Below, piece after piece: positions 55,493 to 64,000 of a stretch of 64,000 nucleotides of DNA (position 1 is the stretch's first letter; each line of letters opens with the position of its first letter). The notes below the pieces were generated by a model, which did no database searches, had not been told where the DNA came from, and saw nothing but the letters and a program-made list of their open reading frames with translations. The stretch spans positions 29,392,440 to 29,456,439 of the forward strand of contig CM042089.1 in the NCBI GenBank assembly GCA_023512835.1. Direction: 5' to 3'. The DNA comes from Taxillus chinensis (lineage: Eukaryota; Streptophyta; Magnoliopsida; Santalales; Loranthaceae). The position numbers were made by a program, and so were the translations under genes.

Positions 55493-57024
55493 ATGGCAAG
55501 CTTTGATCGTCTTCTAACCGACAAGGTGGACAAAGAAAACATTCAAGAGGTCGCTCTCGCATCAAGGATAATCCAAAGGGACTTGGGAAATTTTTCTCAA
55601 GAGGAGCCACGAAGGTCCGAGACATACACATTAAGCTCCCAAAGAATCATGCTCCTGAACTCACATCTATATGGAGGAGGTGGTCTTCAAGGAGTCAAGC
55701 CGTATACATCAAGCACTTTGGGGATATGTTACATCTAACTCAACTACCAATAGATGAGAACATGATCATTGCAGCGGTGAACTTCTGGGATCCAAGGCGA
55801 AGGTGCTTTGTTTTAATGGCGTGGATTTGGTCCCAACTATTGAAGAATACAAAAGGCTTCTTGATCAAGAAGTTGATCAAAAGAAGGCAATCTTCAACTA
55901 TGATCCTCGAAAATCATGTCGGCGTACTTTGGCTTGTCTCCTAGATATACAAGCTAAAGAAGTTCCTCCAATCATTCAAAATGATGGGAAGCATGAAGTT
56001 GTTCCATGGGAGTTCTTCAAGAGGATGATGCAACATTCAACTCAAGAGGAGACCCATATACTTTTCCTTCGTTGCTGTCTATAGTCCGCTCATTTTCCCT
56101 CGAAATCCAAACTTCATTGACGGGGAAGTCCTGGAACTTGTCCTGCAATTGATAAAGGGAAATGATCCTGTTCTTGCCATCTTAGCTGAAACCATTAGGT
56201 CCTTATCCTACATCCGAGTAAGAGGCCGAGGACAATTCAGAGGTTGTCTTCCTCTCCTATGCACATGGTTGAAGAGTCACTTCCCATGCATCTTTCCACG
56301 CTTCAAGGAAGTGTATGCGCTACCTGCTACAACCTTGATAGATATTCTAAACAAGTGGGTGGCGGCTACCCAATGACAAGGAAGGTTGGATGCACAAGTT
56401 CCATACACTAGGAGATGAGGATATCATTTGGAGGGCCCCCCTGGATGCATAGATCAAGCATGCTTTATATAGCCGCGGCAGCTATAATTGGGTCCCACTA
56501 ATTGGCCCTTGGGGAAGCACCGCATACGCACCATTACAGGTGGGAAGACAACTTGAGGGGCGTCAAATCGTCCCGGTCTTACATGGAATGGAATCCTGTG
56601 ATAGAGAATATGGAGCTCCTGGGGCAAAGCGGGCAATCTTTGAGATGCACGAGCTTGGGCCACCCCTCGACGAATCAAGGCCAACCTACATGCTACTCCT
56701 GTCTTATCGAATACAAGGCATGGAAAGAGAAGTTATTCCCTCTCCCCAACACAGGCGAGGACACTGCAGTGAAGAGGTGGCCTCTAATGAAGAACCTGTG
56801 GTTGTCCTAGATACAACTACATCCTTGTTACAAGAGAACGCCGTTTTCAGACAAACGGTGCAAGAACAGGGGGGAAGCTATACGGAAGATGGTGGAACAG
56901 GTTGGAAGCGACTAAGATGCGGAAGAGTCATGCAAGGAAGCAGTCATTGGCAAGGGGGATGGTCATCAACAGGCTTGAACAGGAGAATGAAAGACTAAGG
57001 AACCTCCGAAGAAGACGATGCTAG
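55493..57024 (+). pseudogene. ORF1: Ogre-2 ORF1
   Basis: Counterpart of Ogre-1 ORF1: start MASFDRLLTDKVDKEN, DUF7745-like motif around DLVPT and IEEYKRLL, SYIRVRGRGQFRGCLPLL, and a C-terminal coiled coil ending RLEQENERLRNLRRRRC with TAG at 57022. A missing A at 55610 (GCCACGAAGG against GCCACAGAAGG in Ogre-1) shifts the frame early; the Ogre-1 break at 14355 is intact here. The function of this protein in Ogre elements is unknown. Confidence 0.8.
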
Positions 57025-57302
57025 GAGATAATCAAAGCTTGTCCTAGAACATGTAGTTTTAAGGATTTCATGTCATTTTTCTTGTTTTAAATTCGGTTTG
57101 ATTGTTTGTACCCTTTGAAGTTAAGTTTGGTTTCCAACTTAATAAAGTTTGTGTCTTTGCATCTCATGCATATCATGCACTCATACTTAAAAAGTGAGAA
57201 CCAAAATAAACTTTCCAGATTCTCCAGGTTTGCTAGAGGATTTTCGGCAGAATTGGGCACTCATACAACTTAAGGTCTTCCAGCCACCAGTCATCTCCTC
57301 CA

Positions 57303-59470
57303 ATGGCAGAACATACTGAGGATAGACTTACTGGTCTTGAGCAGGCTCAAGAAGAGATTGGGGGAAGCATGCTCCAAGTGCAGGCCCAGTTGAAGACTAT
57401 GATGGACATGCTAGCCAAGCTGACTTCGGAGAGAGAAGCTAGCCCAACTGCAGGGGCCATTAATCAAGAGCAAGAGCAAGCTCCACATGCTTCACGAGCC
57501 TATGCTCCAGCAAACATGGTTCCTGGGGCATCACATCAAGTCCCACCTACACCACCTGCTATAGGGGCGGCAACCCCAAATATCATGAGGGCCGTGGAAT
57601 CCCTCACTCAACCATCCGATTGGAAATCCATCGAGGCCCGACTAAAAGTCTGTGGAGGGGGTGAAAACATATGGAGGGACCGATCCTCATGATTTATGCT
57701 TGGTGCCAGGCATAGTACTTCCTTCCAAGTTCAAGATGCCTGATTTTGAAAAGTTCAATGGTACTCAGTGTCCTAGAACACATGTGACCATGTACTGCCG
57801 CAAGATGGCAGCCCATGCAGATAATGGAAAACTCTTAATGCATTGCTTCCAGGAGAGCCTAACCGGCGGTCCACTGCGATGGTACATCCAACTTGAAGGT
57901 AGCCGTATCAGAACATGGAATGAGCTTGCCACGGCATTCTTAGCTCAATACAAGCATGTCACCGAACCGGCGTTAGATCGGCTGGCCCTACGGTCATTTG
58001 AAAAAGGAAGTAATGAAAGCTTCAAAGTTTATGCCCGACGATGGAGAGAGGCAGCAATGGATGTTCAGCCTCCACTCACCGAAAGAGAACTCACTACCCT
58101 CTTCATCAGCACCATGAAGGGGGTTTACTACAAAAAACTAATTGGGAATGTTTCAAGTAGCTTCGCAGATCTGGTCGCCTCAGGAGAACGAATCGAAGGT
58201 GGCATAAGGGAAGGAAAACTCGGGGGGAAGCAAGTATGAAGCTTCTAGAAAGCCCTCTTCCTCCAATCGAAAGAAAGAAGGAGAATCCCAGGCGGTATGG
58301 CAACCCAAGGCCGACTATAACAACGCCGGGTTACAACAACCCCAACAATCAACTACACCTGGGTGTTATGGAGGAACTTCGACAGTGTCCTACATTGCTC
58401 AAGCCCCGAACCCACAATATCAGCCTCGGGGCGGGAACTTTTACTCAACTAACCAATCACGCCCGAGCAATCAAAACAGCCATGGCGAAGCAAAAAACAG
58501 GAAAGGAGAAATTCGATCCAATTCCTATCACATACACGGAGGCGTACACCGGACTATTGGCAGCAGGACTTGTCGGTCCAGGTGCCCCTAAAAAAGTTAA
58601 GCCCTCCATATCCTGATTGGTACAAAGCCGATACCGGTTGCGCATACCATGGAGGTGGAATTGGACATGACACGAAGGTTGTTTTGCCCTAAAAAGGAAG
58701 ATACAACATTTAAGAGATCTTGGATGGTTGGACTTCTCTAAAATGACTGGCACTCCCAATGTGGGTACCAACCCTCTTCCGAAACACTCAGGCAATGTTG
58801 CCCATGTAATAGCCGAATATGGAAATTCTCCTAGACAGGATTCCACAATCAAGACGGACAAGTATCAATTATTCATGACCCTACACAAGAATGGATTCAT
58901 AGTGACCAAGGATGTGACCGATGCTAATAGGGGCAACAAGCTGGAGGAAGCGATGCCTCTATCACAAGACAGCTTATGGACACGACTTAGAGGAATGTGA
59001 AGAATTTCAAGAAGCAGTCCAAGAATTGCTAAACTCTAAGAGACTAGAAATTTCAAAGCTGGAGGTACATCGTGAGGTCTGTATGGCCTCCATCGATAGG
59101 TCACAGGTGGCACCCAAGCCTGGGGCACCGAAACCCCTAATTATCCAAGACACCTGGAGAAGCCGAAGGTCGACTCATTGATGCAAAAGGTCAAAACCCT
59201 TACTATTCAGGAGCCGTCGCCTTTCCCATACAAAGATGATAAAGCAGTCCCTTGGAACTATCACTGCAAGTCTGTCATTGCAGGGGTTCCTATAGAAGAG
59301 AAGAAGACAAGAAGTGGTCGTTCATACACACCGCAAGAAATCAACAAAGCTGATAAAGGCAAAGCCGTAGAGCAAGATATCATTCCAAAACCGATATCAG
59401 CTAACAAAAATACCTCTATCTCAGAGAAGGAGGTAACTGAGTTTCTGAAGCTGATTAAACAGAGTGAATA
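57303..59470 (+). pseudogene. gag: Ogre-2 Gag
   Basis: Starts MAEHTEDRLTGLEQAQEEI, which predicts a coiled coil. The Gag core spans about 57830-58190 (FQESLTGGPLRWY, FLAQYKHVT, VYARRWREAA). The knuckle CAYHGGGIGHDTKG (58637-58680) keeps its first Cys, unlike Ogre-1, but the next base run loses one A so the last Cys is out of frame. The second knuckle sequence CLYHKTAYGHDLEEC follows near 58950-59000. Breaks at about 57650 and 58240 are single-base. Confidence 0.87.
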
Positions 59471-60622
59471 CAACATCATTGATCAATTGAGTCGGCGCCG
59501 GCTCGCATCTCATTGTTATCTTTGCTTATGGATTCTACTCCACACCGGGAAACCCTTATGAAGGTCTTGAGCAAAGCTTACGTTCCTCCATCCATTTCGT
59601 GGAGAACTTAGATGGGATTGCAAATAATATCGTGGCGAGTAACTTTCTCGGCTCAGCGAAGAAGAGCTCCCTCAAGAAGGTGTTGGGCACATCAAGGCTT
59701 TGCATATTTCGTTAAATGCAAGGATCATATTATCTCACGTGTCTTGATTGATAATGGATCCTCTCTCGAACATTATGCCAGCTCCCATTCTAAGGCAACT
59801 ACCAATGGATCCGTCTTACATCCGCCCCACCAACATGATTGTCAGGGCTTTCGATGGGGAAAAGCGAGAAGTAGTGGGAACCCTAGATATACCACTACAA
59901 ATCGGTCCAAGCACTTTCACTGTGGAGTTCCAAGTCATGGATATCGCTCCTTACTATAGTTGCTTATCGGGAAGGCCATGGATTCATGCAGCAGGGGCAA
60001 TCCCCTCAACCCTTCATCAAAAGGTTAAATTCATTGTAGACGGAAAACTCATATGCGTGTCCTGGAGAAACAGAAATCCTTGTCACCAAACCTCTCTCTG
60101 TCCCCTACATCGAAAGCAGTGAAGATATCCCAGAATGTTCCTTCCGCTCATTCGAGGTCGTCAATGCAACCTACCTTCCAAACCCTACAACCGATCAGGA
60201 CGATGGGACACAATTACCAAAGGCATCGAAGATGGTAGCGTCGATCATGTTGAAGCTGGGCCACAAAGTAGGAAAAGGATTGGGCTTGCAAGGACAAGGG
60301 ATCAAAGAACCTATTACCATTCGAAGCACAATTGGAAGATTTGGGCTAGGCTACAAGCCCACCGAAGCCGACAGGCAATTAGAGACCTCAAGAAGAAGGG
60401 ATAGCCAGGCCGGCTAAGCTGGAGAAAAGAGCTTTCCAAGAACAGAAGATGATTTTTCCACCGCTCGGAGCTACATTCGGGAGCGCGGGATTCATAAACC
60501 AGAGGGAAGAGACAAGTGGCCGCTATAGGGGATGACAATGAAGAGGTGAAACCGGTTCGGGTTTGCCAAGGAGACCCGAGACAACAACTGGACAACTGGA
60601 AAAGCTTGGACCTCCCTATCAT
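59471..60622 (+). pseudogene. pro: Ogre-2 protease with G-patch segment (end of exon 1)
   Basis: Protease active site region VLIDNGSSL is split by a shift right after it; then IVRAFDGEKREVVGTLDIPL and SGRPWIHAAGAIPS continue in the next frame to 60060, where CCTGG replaces CCGG of Ogre-1 and breaks the frame again. G-patch-like LGHKVGKGLGLQGQGIKEPI at 60250-60310. Exon 1 ends LDNWKSLDLPI then AT at the splice site. Confidence 0.85.
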
Positions 60623-60809
60623 GTAAACGGTTCAAGGAACTCCTGGGACATTTTCAATGTTTTCTCTTTGTTGTTTTTTAATTTTGAGTTTTTTGTAAAC
60701 TTATTTTTGAAAGTTTGAATAAAATGAAACTTTTTCAAAAACATCCTCTTGCATTTTATAGCATGTGCATTATCATATATGGTTAAGTAAGTCAGACTTT
60801 TTCAAACAG
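60623..60809 (+). other. Intron between protease and RT, Ogre-2
   Basis: 187 bp, GTAAAC...TTTTTCAAACAG, with the same position and phase as Ogre-1. Joining AT|G gives a Met codon followed by YDKFKDMVRKEETSC. Contains several stops in all frames and AT-rich sequence typical of plant introns. Confidence 0.8.
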
Positions 60810-62035
60810 GTATGATAAATTCAAAGATATGGTAAGAAAAGAGGAAACGAGTTGCTTAAGACTTGACCATAATCCAAACCTGGGAACGGTCGATGAATCC
60901 GAGATAGAGGAAGCTGGAACAGTAGAAGATCCCGAGCTACCAGAAGACATCCAGCTCTTGCTAGAAAAAGAAGACCAGCACACTATCCCTAGTGAAGACC
61001 CAATCACGATCGTGAACTTGAACGACCACCGAGCCAAAAGAATTGAGATTGGGGTCTTTAATCCCCAACAATATCAAACATCAGCTACTTGATCTTCTCA
61101 AGTCCTATATTGATGTGTTCGCCTGGTCCTACAAAGATATGCCGGGATTGGATATAGATATAGTGCAACACTAGTTGCCCTTGAGACCGAGTGTAAGCTC
61201 GTCCAAAGAAAAGCTAAGGAGGATGAGACCGGAGATGATACTAAAGATCAAGGAAGAAGTCAAAAAGCAATGGGATGCAGGGTTCCTTAGTGTGGCCCAC
61301 TATCCAGAATGGGTGGCCAATATCGTACCGGTCCCAAAGAAAGGGGGGAAGGTCCTGTATGTGTGTAGACTATCGCGACCTCAATAGGGCTAGTCCAAAA
61401 GATAACTTCCCACTGCCTCACATTGACACTTTGGTAGACAACACGGCAAGACATACTATGTTTTCCTTCATGGATGGATTCTCCTGGCTATAACCAAATT
61501 CGGATGGATCCCGAACACAAGGAAAAGACTACATTCATCACTATATGGGGCACCTTTTGCTACAATGTCATGCCTTTCGGACTCAAAAATGCTGGGGCAA
61601 CTTATCAAAGAGCCATGGTAACACTTGTTCCATGACATGATGCACAAAGAAGTAGAGGTCTATGTTGATGATATGATCGCCAAATCAAAAGGAGACAAGG
61701 ACCATGTCGAAGTGTTGCGTAAGCTCTTCGACAGGACTACGAAGATATCAATTGAAGTTAAATCCAGCCAAATGTACCTTTGGGGCTACATCAGGCAAGC
61801 TATTGGGATTCATCGTCGGTCAACGGGGAATTGAAATTGATCCTGATAAAGTCCGGGCCATCCAAGATATGCCTGTGCCAAAAACTATCAAGGAAGTTAG
61901 AGGATTCCTCGGAAGACTCAACTACATCGCTCGGTTCATTTCACAACTCACTATGACTTGTGAACCCGTCTTCAAGGTGCTTTGCGCAAGAATAGCCCCG
62001 AAGTGTGGAACAAAGAATGTCGGGAGGCCTTTGAT
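60810..62035 (+). pseudogene. pol: Ogre-2 reverse transcriptase
   Basis: RT blocks as in Ogre-1 (PVPKKGGKV, CVDYRDLNRASP, HTMFSFMDGFS, EVEVYVDDMIAKSK, VRGFLGRLNYIARF) but in shifting frames. Breaks include CTG for CG at 61355, CCTGG at 61483, an extra T near 61625, and CAG for CG at 61732. The YVDD box is intact. The number of breaks in a young element is suspicious. Confidence 0.88.
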
Positions 62036-62510
62036 ACAATTAAGCGGTATTTGATGAACCCTCCAATTTTGGTTCCCCCGATGATTCTGGTCAACCTCTA
62101 ATTTTGTACTTAATCGTCCGAGAAACCTCGATGGGTTGTGTCCTGGGACAACATGATGCCTCAGGGAAGAAAGAGCAAATCATTTACTATCCGAGCAAGA
62201 AGTTTACACCTTGTGAGGAAAAGTACACTCCTCCGGAAAAGACTTGTTGTGCCCTCAGTTGGACAACACGAAGGTTAAGACAGTATACACTCTACCATAC
62301 CACATGGCTCATCTCTAGACATGACCCGCTCAAATACCTATTGGAAAAGCCATCCATGACGGGAAGAATTGCTAAGTGGCAGCTACTCTTAGCAGAATAT
62401 GACATTGTCTATGTGCCTCAAAAGGCCATCAAAGGAAGTGCCATAGCTGATTATCTAGCGGATCGAGCCTTGGAAGATTATGAGCCGGCAATCTCGATTT
62501 CCCAGGATGA
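62036..62510 (+). CDS. pol: Ogre-2 canonical RNase H
   Basis: Open frame with MYLIVRETSMGCVLGQHD, YYPSKKFTPCEEKYTPPE and GSAIADYLADRAL. It is in frame with the second RNase H, so 62104-63189 is one continuous segment. Confidence 0.87.
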
Positions 62511-63176
62511 ATTCATCAACACCATCCAAGAAAATGAAGAGTCGGACACATGGACTCTGTGGTTTGATGGAGCATCAAGCTTATCAGGTCATGGCATCGG
62601 GGCAGTCCTAATTTCCCCATCCGGAGTACATTTTCCGATGGCCGCCAAGTTGACATTCCCTTGCACAAACAATATAGCAGAATATGAAGCTTGTGTAATG
62701 GGCCTCCAAGAGGCATTGAGTAAAGGAATCAGAAAGTTACAAGTATTCGGTGATTCAAGACTAGTCATTTATCAAGTTAGAAAGGAATGGGAAACTCGAA
62801 ATCACAAGTTGATTCCTTACCGACAAATGATTTGTGAAATGGCTAACCTATTTGATGAAATCACATTTGAACACATGTCAAGAGAGCATAATCGAATTCC
62901 CGATGCTTTAGCAACTCTAGCCTCCCTCCTTCGATTGGACACGTGCTTCGAAATACCATGCTTTGACATCAATGTGAACAAGGAACCCATTTACAACATG
63001 GTAACCAATGTTGACACCGACAACAAGCCTTGGTATCAAGATGTCAAACAAGCACTGTCCCAGGACTCATATCCGGTAGGGGCCTCGAAGCGGAAAAAAG
63101 AAACATCCGACGAGCAAGCATCAATTACTTCCTCGACGGTTCAATCTTATACTGACGCAACCATAACCAAGTTTTC
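62511..63176 (+). CDS. pol: Ogre-2 second (archaeal-type) RNase H
   Basis: Open domain with LWFDGASSLSGHGIGAVLIS (Asp), NNIAEYEACVMGLQEAL (Glu), LQVFGDSRLVIYQV (Asp) and HNRIPDALATLAS (Asp). It follows the canonical RNase H in the same frame and precedes integrase. The D-E-D-D spacing is complete, so it could be catalytic. A second RNase H is a hallmark of the Tat lineage (known from the literature). Confidence 0.88.
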
Positions 63177-64000
63177 TTGCGGTGCTTAGACAAAGATGAG
63201 GCAGCTCGGGTCACCAATGAGGTTCACAACGGCGACCGCGGATCTCATGCAAATGGGCATACACTAACTAGGCAGATCATGAGGATGGGCTACTATTGGG
63301 TTACTATGGAAAAGGACCGCATCGAGCATGTGCGTAAATGTCTTAAATGCCAGGTTTATGGGGATCGCATTCAAGCACCCCCATCCAAGTTACACGTGCT
63401 TACATCTCCGTGGCCATTTGCATTGTGGGGCATGGACGTCATTGGGCCCATATTTCCAAAAGCCTCCAATGGACATAGATTCATTCTTGTAGCCATCGAC
63501 TATTTCACTAAGTGGGTCGAGGCAGCCTCCTACGTCCAAGTCACTCGGTCAGTAATCACTAAGTTTGTCCGCAACAACATCGTATGCCGCTATGGGCTCC
63601 CCGAGCACATTATAACAGATAATGTTGCCAATCCGAATAGCCGGATGATGGACAATTTGTGTGAACAGTTCAAAATCCGACATCGCAACTCTACACCTTA
63701 CCGTCCTCAAATGAACGGAGCGGTAGAAGCGGCAAACAAGAATATCAAGAACATTATCCGAAAAATGACCGAGACGTACAAAGATTGGAGCGAGAAACTC
63801 CCATATGCACTACATGCCTATAGAACCACAATCCAGGACTTCAACCTGGGGCAACGCCATTTTCCTTAGTTTATGGCATGGAGGCTGTTTTACCGGTGGA
63901 AGTAGAAATCCCATCTCCGAGGGTGCTCATGGATACCAAGCTAGATGAAGCCGAATGGGTTAAGAACCGTTTCGAACAGTTGAACCTAATTGACGGGAAA
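63177..64000 (+). pseudogene. pol: Ogre-2 integrase (window-truncated)
   Basis: The HHCC region ends KCLKCQVYGD. Core residues: Asp in LWGMDVIGP, Asp in HIITDNVAN, Glu in NGAVEAANKN, in one frame from 63177 to 63869. The frame then breaks at CCAGG (63833) and CCTGG (63845), where Ogre-1 has CCGG twice (6303-6306 and 6292-6295). The C-terminal part continues beyond 64000. Confidence 0.9.

Larger units (their letters stand above)
51278..64000 (+). mobile_element. Ogre-2: Ogre-like element, 3' part beyond window
   Basis: Same family as Ogre-1 in opposite orientation. 5' LTR 51278-54881, PBS, ORF1, gag, protease, intron, RT, two RNases H and most of integrase are present. Frame breaks differ from Ogre-1, and most involve one base. 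The shared intron phase and domain order confirm identity. Confidence 0.94.

Noticed and set aside
1..64000. tRNA or rRNA genes, CRISPR arrays, bacterial-type operons
   Set aside because: None seen; tRNA-like matches are primer binding sites of retroelements.

Overview
This window is plant nuclear heterochromatin built almost entirely from nested transposable elements. I see no intact host gene. The plant assignment rests on Ogre/Tat-type Ty3/gypsy elements with a second RNase H domain, Ty1/copia elements primed by initiator tRNA-Met, a Pack-type Harbinger element carrying a piece of a plant rhamnose-biosynthesis gene, and a pentatricopeptide-repeat relic. A eudicot with a large genome is the best guess, because Ogre-like elements are best known there; the species cannot be named from the sequence alone.

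Layout. 1-428 and 18720-19708 are two arms of one LTR, here called family Y. It is split by a complete 18.3 kb Ogre-like element on the minus strand (Ogre-1, 429-18719, LTRs of about 3.47 kb). Y lies in the first gag codons of a copia element (C2, 19709-21161 visible). C2 in turn sits in the protease/pre-integrase region of another copia element (C1, 21162-25273). That is a four-level nest. 25274-25853 is an old LTR flank. 25854-26922 is a miniature LTR element (TRIM). 26923-29300 is AT-rich and holds a possible CACTA end and a PPR relic. 29301-37302 is a decayed copia element on the minus strand (copia A), broken by a family-C solo LTR (29532-30971) and a Y LTR (31809-33459). 37303-39803 holds relics of a copia gag and an Athila-like gag. 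39807-41014 is a Harbinger element with TAA target duplications carrying a NRS/ER (UER1/RHM) gene fragment. 41855-43604 is part of a diverged Ogre-like LTR. 43605-51277 is copia B, of the same family as copia A but in the opposite orientation; its 3' LTR is cut by a second Ogre-like element on the plus strand (Ogre-2, 51278-64000), which runs off the window inside integrase.

How the genes work together. The Ogre-like elements carry an extra ORF1, then gag-protease with a G-patch motif, a 187-189 bp intron that joins the frame to reverse transcriptase, then RNase H, a second archaeal-type RNase H, and integrase. Both copies have frame breaks. Many breaks are one-base A/T indels lying exactly between a C and a G, which suggests a sequencing or consensus artefact at methylated sites rather than real decay. 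Copia B shows a different pattern: stop codons where its sister copy has CAG or CAA.

Most unusual observation. The Ogre-like LTRs and the unrelated copia family-C LTRs carry the same kind of tandem array, with the CTTA(C/T/G)TCCG core repeated more than 20 times, in the same sense orientation and upstream of the TATA box.
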